Of a stretch of DNA of 64,000 bases, positions 1 through 11,167 are shown piece by piece; position 1 is the first letter of the stretch, and each line of letters opens with the position of its first letter. Source of the stretch: Aurelia coerulea (lineage: Eukaryota > Cnidaria > Scyphozoa > Semaeostomeae > Ulmaridae); assembly GCA_039566865.1 (NCBI GenBank), contig CM076944.1:14034501-14098500 (forward strand), in the 5' to 3' direction. The notes beneath the pieces are model-generated. The model saw only the letters and a list, made by a program, of their open reading frames with translations. It had not been told where the DNA came from and made no database searches. The position numbers were made by a program, and so were the translations under genes.

Positions 1-529
1 CAGCCATCTATCGTGATCAAATGTTTAGAATTGTGGACTCTCTATTCGTTTTAAAGTTTACATGACAAACGATAATCACCTGTGGATCAATTAAGGTCAG
101 GAATGATTGTATTTAAAAATGCAAAATCAATGCACATGTTTCAAAGGACTTTAGTAAGAAAGAAACCTTTTCTTCTTTTACACTTCATTTTTCAAAATTT
201 ATTCATAATGGCCTCATTAGTGAGGACATTACTTTACCGTAGGCCATGTCAATGTTAAGTGAAAAACTGGAAACTCAATATTAAGCTGAAGAGAGTAATT
301 TGCTCTTCCAATGTACCAAAGGCACGTTTTGGACTGATTTGAACATGTAATGGGTAAGTAAAAAATTAACAAATCTAGCGGTTGTGGAATAAAACAGGCC
401 GATATTCAAAACTGAAATGTTTATCTATCAGTCAAAGGCTAACTTGGATGTGAAAATTGTCTAAGTTAAGATCACTCATCATTTATCCCACGAATATGGG
501 TAAATATGGCCAGGGGTTTGTATTGGAAC
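1..529. other. no recognisable feature
   Basis: This is AT-rich sequence with no convincing open frame, tandem repeat or inverted termini. The short frames between about 457 and 812 lack family features and overlap the hairpin at 530-664, so I do not call them genes. Confidence 0.5.
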
Positions 530-664
530 GAGAATTCCACGCTATGTTCTGGTCCATGATTTACATACCATTGAAATTGAAATTCAATACAGTTGTCAGT
601 TCTAGAAATAGAATTCAAGACCAATGGCAAGTAAATCATGGACCAGAAACAAGCATGGAATTCT
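530..664. repeat. Short foldback hairpin (about 45-bp arms)
   Basis: The left arm (about 530-577), with GAATTCCA and TTCTGGTCCATGATTTAC, is mirrored by the right arm (about 620-664), with GTAAATCATGGACCAGAA and TGGAATTC. The loop is about 40 bp and the arms have a few mismatches. It looks like a tiny foldback or MITE remnant. I could not find a target-site duplication. Confidence 0.6.
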
Positions 665-1109
665 TGCTTTCACAGAAGCCCCTAGCCATTGCCAGCATTT
701 TAGGATGAGTAATTTTACCAAACAAACAAACCTCATACTGTTGGACTATATCAGGCTAAGAAATATTAAGGTTTATATTAAAGTTCCTCAGACTTGCGAA
801 AAATACTACTAGGTTTCTGAAAATCGTTTGTTGTTTGAAGAATGAGAAAAGTTCAGTTTGAAAAGCAATCTGGCAATTTCATGTTTTCTGTTATTAGAAG
901 AAAGACCAAATTATTTCAAGTTGTAGCATATCTTTTTGAAGTTCCGAACGAGATTATTTCAATCAAATATGTGTAAAACTAATTAGATTTTGAAACCTGC
1001 TGTAACTGCACAGCACATCGTTAAATCAAGTTTTTGTCTATTCAAATGATGCAAAGCAACCAACCAAATCTTGGCGAATTACGGAGTAAGTCAAAATTAG
1101 TGTAATATC

Positions 1110-1730
1110 GGGTGAGTCAGAAAAAATAATCCCCGTTTGAAAGGTCATGGCTCCCTGGATATCAAGACAATGATACCGGCAAATATATAGTTTAATGGTA
1201 GAAATGTTCTAATCTACTATAAAATTTACGTGACTGAAATCGGCCACTCCATTCTGAAATTACGAGGGATTTTCTCCAGAAAGCCTCTTCAAAAAACCTT
1301 GAAAACGTGCCAAAAATCATAACAAACTTCCTTAACATTTCTGCCTTACAATGGCCTCACAGCAATGACTGGTGGACGTTTAGCACGTGCTATCCTCTTG
1401 GGAAGATGAACAAGTCCTCCCCCTGGTATCAATTACCTATTCAGGGGGATTCCATTCTCCCAAGAGGACAAAAACATGAATTTATGTGAGTGCCATCAAT
1501 TTAGGAAGGAAAATTTGCTCATTGTTTTCATTCGTTTTTGCAGGTTTTGGAAGGGGCTTTCTGCAGAAAATCATCCATAACCACGGGAAGAAATGTCCGA
1601 TTAAGGCCGGGTAAATTACTGAATCTAATTGAACATATTGGGAATAAAACAAGACAGTTTTTAATACTATTGCTTTGATATTCATGGAGCAGTGGCCTTC
1701 CAAGCCGGGATTATTATTTCTGACTCACCC
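1110..1730. mobile_element. TA-type foldback MITE, family M1, full copy
   Basis: The termini are inverted: GGGTGAGTCAGAAAAAATAA at the left and the reverse complement ending in CTGACTCACCC at the right. Inside, CTCCAGAAAGCCTCTTC near 1277 is mirrored by GGAAGGGGCTTTCTGCAG near 1549. A central pair (TCCTCTTGGGAAGATGAA near 1392, ATTCTCCCAAGAGG near 1453) folds again, so most of the element is a long imperfect hairpin. A second full copy is at 57258-57883, and partial copies are at 43218-43508 and 51418-51755. The second copy ends in ACCGTGTGAGTCAG, so the consensus end resembles TA followed by CCGGGTGAGTCAG. That suggests a Tc1/mariner-type origin (inference). There is no transposase; the frames inside are non-coding. 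Confidence 0.75.
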
Positions 1731-1940
1731 AGTAGTTTTCAAAATACCGTGTAATATTCTAGGAAACGAACCGCAGTAGATCACCCCCCTACCTTTTCAA
1801 CGACACACATGTTATAATAGTTAATGAACACAAACATCTTGATCTCATATTGGATTCTAAACTGACATTCTTTCTCTAGTCGTATTCAATCAATTATTTC
1901 TAAAACCAGGGAGGTGTTGGAATTTTACGTATCATGTCTA

Positions 1941-2167
1941 CAATCTCTTACAAAAGTGTTGGACCCCTATTGAAAAATTTGAATTTTTGTCCCCCCTCCC
2001 CCCGTTTCAATGTTGATTACCTGGCAAAGAGGTGTTTTTCATGCAGATCCACCAAAAGAATGATTCACCAATGCAAGCAACATTGAAATGGGGGGAGGGG
2101 GGGGGGACAATATTTCCGAAAAACATAGATTTTCGTAGGGGTCCAACACTTTTGCAAGAGATTGTCT
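1941..2167. repeat. Palindrome with C-run/G-run arms (copy 1)
   Basis: The left arm starts CTCTTACAAAAGTGTTGGAC and ends in a C-rich run followed by GTTTCAATGTTG. The right arm is its mirror: CAACATTGAAATGG, a G-rich run, then GGTCCAACACTTTTGCAAGAG. The same palindrome recurs at 3722-3950, and a weaker relative lies at 52230-52420, so this is a repeat family of its own. Confidence 0.7.
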
Positions 2168-2334
2168 GAAGGACAGCTTCATAGGTGAACATAGTAGACC
2201 CACTGCCATTGCATCAATAACAAATCTATAAGTGAACAGTAGTTTTTATCGTGAAGATAAGATGTCTCTCTTTAGAATTAGTGCTCATAAGGAAATATGG
2301 CAGCATTTTCTGTCCTGATACATTGGCCTTACAA

Positions 2335-2790
2335 GAAGTGAGCTTTACTGCTGAGTACTGTCAACAGTACTCACCACAGTACTCACTAGCGTTTCAGTCC
2401 GTATTTCTCTATTTTGACAGTGGATAATGACAATATGCCCATAGATGTATTCAGCGCATCAAAAGCTTTAAATTCATGTATCACTTTCATATTTTATGTC
2501 CAGCTAAAGTGAAAATACGAACAGTTCTCACTTTTTCTGTTAATAAAGAATACAATACTGTTCTTTTTAAGGAAAAATGGTGAGCACTGTTGAGAATGTT
2601 GAAAATCCTGCTTTGAAACTGTTTGTATTAACAACATTAATGAATATAACTCGTTCATATGAGTATTTGACATGATTGAAGCTCATTTCTGGGCAGATCC
2701 TAAGGTATCTGCCAATTTTGTGAGCCTTTTTCAAAGTGAGTATTGTGGTGAGTACTGTCAACAGGACTCACTACAGTACTCGATGTTAGT
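2335..2790. repeat. Sub-element bounded by GAGTACTGT motifs
   Basis: GAGTACTGTCAACAGTACTC near 2345 and GAGTACTGTCAACAGGACTC near 2752 flank about 400 bp. Shorter CAGTACTC words sit at both ends. The arrangement is repeated 1785 bp downstream (about 4135-4570). It may be an older insertion that was already present before the tandem duplication. The class is unknown. Confidence 0.4.
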
Positions 2791-3721
2791 TGTTGTTGCT
2801 GTATGGGCAATTTGGGCTTCACATGTCTCCTGTGTACTTTGACGGTAAATAAACAACTCAAACGACACATTCTTCATCCGAATGACCTCAATGGCTGCAA
2901 AAACTTGAATTTAAAGAGGGCGTGTCACAGTTTAAAAGGGCGTGGCCCCTTTGTAAAGAGCTTGTTCTTGTGGCAAAAGTGCAGTTTTGGGCAAGTTCTA
3001 CAAGTTCAAGGATGCATTTTATTAAAGTCATCAATCTTATGCCAGAAACTAGGTCATTTATGAAGAACTTATACAAATAGCCTCAAGGCTGCACCAAGAG
3101 AAAGAAAGAGAAAAATTTTGTGTGGGCGTGCAGTAAGGTTGAATTCATCTTCTGCTTGTATTTTCAAGAAAAAATCCCCTTGAAATGGCAATTTTCTCGT
3201 TATATCTCATATAGTAATGTACAATTGAGAGTACCCTTCTTTCCTAGCTATGAGAACCTGTGCCATGGGTAGTAATAACGAAGTAGTTATGGCTGTTGGA
3301 TCAATTACCCGAGAGGAATATACTAAGGACCAATTTTGCCATTTTTGCATATCATAAAAGAGTTAAGAGTCAATAAATTCAACATTAAAATACTTCCGAA
3401 ATCGGTCTTAAACATCGAATGTAAAGTCGTTTAACGTTTTGAAATCTTGCATCTTATCATTGAGTGCAGATAAAATATAGAAATGAAGTGTTTTCACACA
3501 TCGTCTAGTTTTGTGACAGTTGACAATTATGGTAGCAAAAAACATGAAATGTGCGATTTTTGGCCATTTCTAATGTAGTATTGTGGAAGAAGTAAGAGAG
3601 CGAAGACAATGTATTTAATACCAGTAGAAACATGTTGGCCTTCACAAGATTTGTGCCAATTTTCAACTAGCTACTAGTTATACAAGGCCCTTCAAATAAT
3701 TTTTGAAAAACTCTACATTCA

Positions 3722-3950
3722 GACAATCTCTTACAAAAGTGTTGGATCCCTATTGAAAAATTTGAATTTTTGTCCCCCCTCCCCCCGTTTCAATGTTGAT
3801 TACCTGACAAAGAGAAATTTTTCATGCAGATCCACCAAAAAAAATTATTCACCAATGCCAGCAACATTGAAATGGGGGGGGGGGGGGGGGGCAATATTTC
3901 CGAAAAACAAAGATTTTCGTAGGGGTCCAACACTTTTGCAAGAGATTGTC
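3722..3950. repeat. Palindrome with C-run/G-run arms (copy 2)
   Basis: This is the second-unit copy of the palindrome at 1941-2167. Its central G-run (about 3876-3893) is 18 bases long and uninterrupted, longer than in copy 1, so the homopolymer has slipped since the duplication. Confidence 0.7.
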
Positions 3951-5010
3951 CGAAGGACAGCTTCATAGGTGAACATAGTAGACCCACTGCCATTGCATCA
4001 ATAACAAATCTATAAGTGAACAGTAGTTTTTATCGTGAAGATAAGATGTCTCTCTTTAGAATTAGTGCTCATAAGGATGTATGGCAGCATTTTCTGTCCT
4101 GATACATTGGCCTTACCAGAAGTGAGCTTTACTGCTGAGTACTGTCAACAGTACTCACCACAGTACTCACTAGCGTTTCAGTCCGTATTTCTCTATTTTG
4201 ACAGTGGATAATGACAATATGCCCATAGATGTATTCAGCGCATCAAAAGCTTTTATATTCATGTATCACTTTCATAATTCATGTCCAGCTAAAGTGAAAA
4301 TACGAACAGTTCTCACTTTTTCTGTTAATAAAGAATACAATACTATTGTTTTTAAGGGAAAATGGTGAGTACTGTTGAGAATTTTGAAAATGCTGCTTTT
4401 AAACTGTTTGTATTAACAACACTAATGAATATAACTCGTTCATATGAGTATTTGACATGATTGAAGCTCATTTCTGGGCAGATCCTAAGGTATCTGCCAA
4501 TTTTGTGAGCCATTTTCAAAGTGAGTATTGTGGTGAGTACTGTCAACAGGACTCACTACAGTACTCGATGTTAGTTGTTGTTGCTGTATGGGCAATTTGG
4601 GCTTCACATGTCTCCTGTGTACTTTGACGGTAAATAAACAACTGAAACGACACATTCTTCATCCGAATGACCTCAATGGCTGCAAAAACTTGAATTTAAA
4701 GCGGGCGTGTCACAGTATAAAAGGGCGTGGCCCCTTTGTAAAGAGCTTGTTCTTGTGGCAAAAGTGCAGTTTTGGGCAAGTTCTACAAGTTCAAGGATGC
4801 ATTTTATTACAGTCATCAATCTTATGCCAAAAACTAGGCCATTTATGAAGAACTTATACAAATAGCCTCAAGGCTGCACCAAGAGAAAGAAAGAGAAAAA
4901 TTTTGTGTGGGCGTGCAGTAAGGTTGAATTCATCCTCTGCTTTTTTTTTCAAGAAAAAATTCCCTTGAAATGGCAATTTTCTCGTTATATCTCATATAGT
5001 AATGCACAAT

Positions 5011-5251
5011 AGACCTTTTAGCTATTCTACAAAAGAGCCTGGATCGAGCGTTATTTTTATACACGAGGCTCGATAGAGTGGCGTTAGAGCTTATATCAAT
5101 ATTGTGCATATTCGAAAATTCTACAAAGTGCACTTTGTAGAATTTTCGAATTTGCACAATAGTGATAGAAGCTCTTAACACCACTCTTTCGAGCCTCGCG
5201 TATAAAAATAACGCTCCATCCAGGCTCTTTTGTAGAATAGCTAAAAGGTCT
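5011..5251. repeat. 241-bp near-perfect palindromic insertion, copy 1
   Basis: The element starts AGACCTTTTAGCTATTCTAC and ends with the mirror image, GTAGAATAGCTAAAAGGTCT. The arms are nearly perfect inverted repeats of about 115 bp, meeting at CAAAGTGCACTTTG near 5131. The first unit of the surrounding tandem duplication has the uninterrupted sequence (ACAATTGAGAG near 3222), so the insertion borders are directly visible and allow at most a 2-bp target duplication (AT). A second copy of identical length is at 46671-46911. Class unknown. The frames inside simply read through the arms. Confidence 0.85.
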
Positions 5252-5453
5252 ATTGAGAGTACCCTTCTTTCCTAGCTATGAGAACCTGTGCATGGGTAGT
5301 AATAACGAAGTAGTTATGGCTGTTGGATCAATTACCCGAGAGGAATAAACTAAGGACCAATTTTGCCATTTTTGCATATCATAAAAGAGTTATGAGTCAA
5401 TAAATTCAACATTAAAATACTCGGTCTTAAACATCGAATATGAAGTCGTTTAA

Positions 5454-6342
5454 CCCTATTCTACATGGGTAAATCAAGCACCACTTTCTCATGGGGGGGG
5501 GGGGCTTAAAGGCCCCCCCATATTTTCTAACAACTGTAGTGCCTATAGCAACGCAACTTGGTACACATGATTACCAAGCAATTATGATTCTAAAAATAGC
5601 TTCATATGCTAGTTAATCACATGATCCGTTGCTAGGCAACGGAAAAACAATGGAAATTTGCTGATTTTGGCTCTCCTCCTAAAAACGTGATATTTTCCAC
5701 CAAAAATAGTCAACAAATAACTTTAAAGCTATAAATATGATACATATTGATTGTTCTTAATGAAAACTGACAACAATTCTATTTTTGGAATTCTATTGTT
5801 ATCACAACTGTCAATGAAAGTCATGGTTGGTACCTAAACAAATTCATTTGATTATTTATTTCCATTTTAAATTCGCTTTTAGTAATAACAACGATAAGAA
5901 TTTGATCTTGAGTTGTTAATTAGTCAATTTTGATCATAATACACTATTTATTTCATATGTTTGTTATAAAGATGACGTCATATATTAGTATGACATCATA
6001 GATCTTAAATTTTGCTGATGTCAGCAAAATACAACAAATTATATATCAAATAAAAGTAGATTTCAAGACAAACTGATTGGTACCAATTGCATTGAAATCA
6101 GATGTGTACGAGAAAGGTTATGCATGTTTTACTGATTTTCTGAGAGACCTGTTGCCGAATATGGGCATGTCATAGTCACGTGACTAATTATATAACAATG
6201 ACCTATTATTAATTTGATGCAATATTAAATTTGATTGAAAGTCACCCAAGTTCCAGTGTTTTATCATGCTCAGTTGAAGAGTAATTACAGGAAGTATTGT
6301 TGGGGGGGCCTTTTTTGCCCCCCCTCCCTATGTAGAATAGGG
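5454..6342. mobile_element. TTAA-target MITE, family T (copy a)
   Basis: It is flanked by TTAA at 5450-5453 and 6343-6346. The inverted termini are CCCTATTCTACATGGG and CCCTATGTAGAATAGGG. G-run/C-run hairpins lie just inside both ends (about 5494-5519 and 6301-6326). There is no transposase. TTAA targets are typical of piggyBac and Kolobok elements (established knowledge); the assignment is inference. Internal sites are GTTGCTAGGCAAC (5628-5640), TGACGTCA (5973-5980), a near-copy TGACATCA (5991-5998) and GTCACGTGAC (6175-6184). Relatives sit near 39.7, 44.6, 46.6 and 52.6 kb. Confidence 0.8.
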
Positions 6343-6898
6343 TTAAACTACCTACACAACTTCAGTTCAATGAGAAATCCGGTTTGAGATGTCTACACAT
6401 ATTTAATAAGTTCAAATAATTCTTGTTCATTGGAAAATGAATGGTACTTATCATCGATAAATAAAGTGAGCCTGCAGTTGACATCAGCGAAGACAAAGCA
6501 GCCTTTCTTGCCTTTCGACAACTCACTCGCTCTCTCTAGAATATTGGCTCTTCTGTAGGTAAGGTCAAGCCTAACTTTGAACATTTCTGTCTTCTTTCTT
6601 GCTCTATACACTTAGGTGCGATGATTCCATGTTGTAAATCGTACTATTATCTGGCGGGACCTCTTCTTTGTATCCCCATTCTCTTTTACTGGGCCAATAC
6701 GATGCGCCCTGTCAAAAGCCATCTCAGGAATGGTCACTTTCAGCTCCTTTTCCAGTAGATCCTTGACTAATTCGAGACATTCTGGACCTGATTCACCATC
6801 TTCGCCATCCTTAAGAGCTACACCATCGATGCGTAAGCAAAGTCTCCTTTGGTATTGCTCGTTGTCATCTGATCTTGCTTCAAGCTCCTGGATTCTTT

Positions 6899-9582
6899 CA
6901 GGGGCGGATCCAGCGGAAATTTTGACCGTCTTACGAGCGCGAAGCGCGAGGAGTTTGGGGGTCCGGGGGCGCAGCCCCCGGAAAAATTTTTCGGGCCACA
7001 CCCTTCAGATCCTCGGAAAACGCCCTATTTTCCAACGTGATCTCTAAATCATATATATTTTCCTTGCCGCTAAAAGCCACTTCAGGGCCTCAATCTTAAT
7101 GCTATCTGAATAATTTTCACTCATGTTGGACAATTTATCCACATTATAAGAGACAGAACCACTGAACATGGTCTTAAGAGGTTTCTTAACTTGCCAAAAG
7201 ATTGAGCAAATGGGGATGAGATGCATAAAAATCAGAGTGAAGATATGATTCTGCTGATGTAAGTGCTCTCAACAGATGACACATTTCTTCTTCACCATTA
7301 ATTGCTAGGGAACAGGCATTGTATAAGCTGTTTCTGTTGGATGCAACCCTGTATAAATGTGAAATGAAAATCTGTTGCAAATAGTGTGGATATTTTATGG
7401 AACTTGGGATGGACAGTTAACAACCAATTACAGAAATTACAAGAACAAAATAAAAGTAATCAGGCTACTAAGAAACTGAACAGACATGCATTCATGCCCT
7501 CATTGCTGTGCAAGTATCATCATTAACTAAAATAGAAACTAAACTAAATAGAGTAGAGAACTAAAACAGAAACTAAGATTTTAAATTCTTGTGATCCAAC
7601 ATTGATTTATAAATGAAAGAAATTTTAACAGAAGACCAAAAAAGAGTTTTAGCATCCTCCTAAAGTTTTTCAGCCAGCAATATGAAAAATCACAGCATAA
7701 ATCAGATTATCAAAATAATGATACCAAGTTGGTGAACAGTTTTGAATATTCTATGAATAATTTTGCTATTCAATACAGCACATTAAAAATCAGTCATAAC
7801 TGACAAATACTAAAGAAATGCTATTATTTGTACACTACCCTGCCCCTGCCCCCAGATTAACTTCTTGCGCACATCCATCAAGAATCACCTTTTTTGGTTT
7901 TATAGAATATTGATAATGGATGGAATGGATGGTAAAGGAGCATATCCATCCACAGAGGAATGTGGGTTGGTTTTGATATAGATTTTGGCCAAAATATTCT
8001 GGAAATGGGTCTACTTCTGTGAATTTCTGGAGTTAGGGTGTAGTTTTAGCAAGAATTTCTAGCAATGTTATGCTTTTGCTTAATGTTAGGTAGGAAAGGA
8101 AATTCTGGTAATATTCTTTTAATAGGATAAGCAATAATTGTCCAGTCAGTTGTCTTGTAGATAACAAAGCACATGTATGCATGATCTATTACTGAAGTCC
8201 CCCCCCTAGGGTCCCTTCCCATATAAATATACATAATTTTTTTCATAATCATCTGAAAGAAAACTCAAACTGTACATCTACTGGTACTTCCCATAACCGT
8301 ATCTTTCCAAACAATGTTTTAAATATCAGCCTGAGATACATGACACCTAACCTACTCCTATGGCTACCTAACCTTGTAGCCGTGATCCTAATAATTCTGA
8401 AGCCCAATACCAACCCTTCAAACAAATCTCCTAACTGTAAGTGAACCCTAACCCTCATACCAATTACCCTAGAAATCAGCCCCTCATATACAGTACCCCT
8501 TTCCATAATTGTCATATCTCTCCGGTTGCTGTTAAAGGGACTGATTGAACTCTCCCTTGCTACACCCCCAGCCCGACTCGATAAAACTCGATAAAGGTCA
8601 TTCAAAATGATCAAGATTATTCAAATGAATAAATACCTTGCTAGGAAAATGCTTCACCCTGTTTGAAAGCCGAATCGATCATGTTGAATGTGAGGTAAGA
8701 GTGAGACAGCAGCTTCGTTTTGGCTAGGCCCTCCACAACAGCACGGCTGATAGGAACATTTCTCCCTAATTTGATGAGCTGCTATGTTGAAAAGCTTTGA
8801 ATGCCAAGATCGCCACCAGATAAGATTAGATCTTCTATTTTCCAAGCAAATCCATCTCTAAATCGTCAAATAAATTGTTTTCAATCCTTGGCGCGAAATG
8901 TTTCGAGCAGTCAGTGCAGTCAAAGGTGAAAGGTGAAAGGGATCGCAGAGGAACACCAAGAAAGCATATGGCGAGGCGCAACCAAAAGCTCGTAAGACGG
9001 TGTTAAAGAGCCTACCATCGCCTCGACCATCTTCCAAATATTTTCCTATACGTTTTCACTGTAATTTTGCCAAGGTACCTAGCATACATCTTATCTACCG
9101 TCTTACGAGAACAATACCATCACGTGACGGTTTCAATTTTGATTGTTTCAGAGTGTCCGCGCAGGTTTTAATTTATTACTACCGTCTTACCAATCATCTT
9201 TGGCCTTTTGGTCTTGCGTTTTTGTTCACTAATTTATGCAGTGTGTTGCAAAAGAATAGGGGTCTGTTGGCATGGCATGGCGTTGATTTGCATAGCAACG
9301 AAAGAAGGAAAGTGAGGCTGCTTCAAAATGGGGAATGTGTTGACAAAAATTTTAGCGAGATGTTCATTCCCTGTCTCGACTATGACAGTTTGGGGGGGCA
9401 GGGGGGGGGGGGCAAGGAAAAAATTCATGTATTTATCTCATTTGATTTACTGTGAAATAGCTGCTCGTACAAATAAAACAAATTATGAATCAGCAATATA
9501 AATCACTGTTTCTATGAAAAGTTCAGTTTCGGAATTTGACCGTCTTCCGTAAGTACCGTAAGACGGTCTGGATCCGCCCCTG
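6899..9582. mobile_element. hAT-like DNA transposon, 2.7 kb, inserted in LINE ORF1
   Basis: The terminal inverted repeats are CAGGGGCGGATCC and GGATCCGCCCCTG. They are flanked by TCTTT at 6894-6898 and 9583-9587, a 5-bp target duplication. Removing the element restores the LINE reading frame, which fixes the borders. CAGGGGCGG-type ends are common in hAT elements, though those usually make 8-bp duplications, so the superfamily is tentative. Sub-terminal CCGTCTTAC words recur near 6927, 9092, 9181 and (inverted) 9560. A GCGCAGCCCCCGG block lies near 6972. I see no intact transposase. The interior between 7400 and 9000 has only short broken frames. Confidence 0.75.
7044..7380 (-). pseudogene. 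Possible OTU/vertnin-like protein fragment inside the hAT-like element
   Basis: Minus-strand frames read VASNRNSLYNACSLAING near the start, then LLRALTSAESYLHSDFYA. This pattern recalls the DGNCLYxxxS start and following helix of OTU- or vertnin-like proteins that are common in invertebrate mobile DNA. The usual Asp-Gly before Asn is not visible (SNRNSLYNA), and the Cys is replaced by Ser. A frameshift near 7200 leads into a second short frame (KIEALKWLLAARK). If correct, this is cargo or a relic of the transposon's second gene. The similarity is judged by eye and is weak. Confidence 0.3.
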
Positions 9583-9921
9583 TCTTTCGTTCATGTCATC
9601 AATTTCATCAACGCGTGGCTGAATTTTCTCAATCTGTTCTTCGTATTTTTCCATTACATCAATTTTTGCATCGGGCATTTGAATTTTCTCATTCTGCAGC
9701 ACAACCACATTTTTTAGTTCGTTTATGTCCTCTTTGGTGGCTAAGGTCGCTACTTTCTCGTCCAATAATTTGGATATTTCATCTAGCATCGAGACGTCTT
9801 CTGATTTAGTGCAGCCATCATCTGATTTACTCGAGCCCTCGCTTTCGCTTAGGCCCTCCTCTTCTCGCTCATCGCTTGATTTTAACTTTTCTGCTCGCCG
9901 CGTTAACATCTTCGAACTCAT

Positions 9922-11040
9922 AACGACTTACTTCAATGGGTTATATATTCATAGATACTTATATAATAGACCTCATGAAACAGTTTTTTTACTTCATTCT
10001 ATCATCAGCATTCTTCCACAAGCGGCACGAAAACTCCGGATCACGGCTATCGACTGCTCTCCGCCATGACAGGTGCCAAAAGAAAATCTTACCACTGCCT
10101 GGCTTGTCATCAATTCCAGGCATTGCTGCTTTATTAGAATCAATAAACCCGACAAAAGTGCCCATTTAACTGTGTATCTATATCTATTGGAGGAAGAATA
10201 TAAATCAAATAAATTGCTTCTCATAGATTTATATGTGCATTTTTACTTTTTGTATCTGGCAACATGGTACCACTGGTCTTCTTCATTGTGATGTCTACTC
10301 TTCCAGATGCATCCATCATTTACTTATTCCTTAAGTTTATCGAAAGTGCCTCTCTCTTCAAAAATGCCATAAAAGTCAATGTGTGCTTCTCAAATATTAT
10401 CCGCTCACTAGCATTGAGGGACCATTATGGAAACAAGGTCGCATTGACCTTTTAATGCTATCCCTTGCCATCTTTAACCATGGGGTGTTTTTGAATTAGA
10501 TTATTAAATTAGATATGTAGTTTTTGCCTGTAATAATTTTAATTTTATAGATATTGTAATTAGATTTATTTTCTTTTATGACTAGATATATTTTAGTTTG
10601 ATGGCAAAATATTACATACATATTACATACATACATTTCTATTTCTTATGCTCAATAAACTTTACCATTCAATTTCATTAAACTTCACCATTCAATTGAA
10701 TGACTATTTGCTTTTTTTCTAACGTTTTTTTCAGAGTTTCAAAAAGAATCAAAATTGAATTTGTAAACCAGGCCCGTAGGAAGCAGGCTACATCACAAGC
10801 ATAAATTCGATGTATTGTCCTCTATTGTTACAGTTGCTCCCCCCCCAAATCAGAATCTGCTTCCTACGGCCTAAACAATGGCATAAAGCCTAGAATTCTT
10901 TATGGGCCCTCGATAGCTCAACCAACCCTTCTGCTGAAAAGTGTTCTTTTTTTATATCTATTGCACTACCTAATACAAGGCATGGCAATGCTAAACTAAC
11001 CTAAGATTTTATTACAACATTATACTAGATAAGAGTAACA
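9922..11040. other. No gene; probable LINE 5' flank and AT-rich spacer
   Basis: Just upstream of the ORF1 start (minus strand) lies possible LINE 5' UTR. The rest is AT-rich, with a short TACATACA tract near 10610-10636. Frames at 9994-10455 are short and featureless. Confidence 0.4.
10770..10873. mobile_element. Miniature inverted-repeat element, about 105 bp
   Basis: AGGCCCGTAGGAAGCAG near 10770 is mirrored by CTGCTTCCTACGGCCT near 10857. Termini of the type GGCCCGTAGGAAG resemble hAT-derived MITEs. The target duplication is not clear. Confidence 0.5.
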
Positions 11041-11043
11041 TCA

Positions 11044-11105
<62 letters not shown>

Positions 11106-11130
11106 GTTATTATTATTATTGTTATTATTA

Positions 11131-11166
<36 letters not shown>
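11041..11166. repeat. (ATT)n microsatellite
   Basis: About 125 bp of ATT trinucleotide repeats, with occasional GTT and ATC variants. Confidence 0.95.

Positions 11167-11167
<1 letters not shown>

Larger units (their letters stand above)
1936..5453. repeat. Direct tandem duplication, unit about 1785 bp, two copies
   Basis: Unit 1 runs about 1936-3720 and unit 2 about 3721-5449. Matching landmarks are consistently 1785 bp apart, and both begin at ACAATCTCTTACAAAAGTG. Divergence is a few per cent. Unit 2 differs by the 241-bp palindrome at 5011-5251 and stops matching where a TTAA element was inserted at 5454, so the last roughly 290 bp of unit 1 (3432-3720) have no partner. No gene is recognisable in either unit. 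Confidence 0.85.
6393..9921 (-). pseudogene. LINE ORF1 protein (L1-type RRM/CTD), split by a hAT-like insertion
   Basis: Reading on the minus strand, the first part (9921 to about 9588) begins with ATG and encodes an acidic, Ser/Glu-rich N-terminus. A long coiled-coil-like stretch follows (repeated KLLDEK, ELKN, EEQIEKI-type heptads). The second part (about 6893-6393) continues in frame with ERIQELEARSDD and an RRM-like core (RRLCLRIDGV, then FDRAHRIG, then QIIVRF). It ends in a C-terminal domain (VRLDLTYRRANIL, ELIKYV). This order matches ORF1p of L1-type LINEs (Transposase_22 family). The coding sequence is broken by the element at 6899-9582 and by one in-frame TAA at 6612-6614. No reverse transcriptase follows, so this is either a truncated LINE or a stand-alone ORF1 relic. 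Its native role is an RNA-binding chaperone for LINE RNA. Confidence 0.75.

Noticed and set aside
8249..8614. 121-residue minus frame inside the hAT-like element
   Set aside because: Composition is not transposase-like, there are no recognisable motifs, and short frames overlap it; treated as chance.
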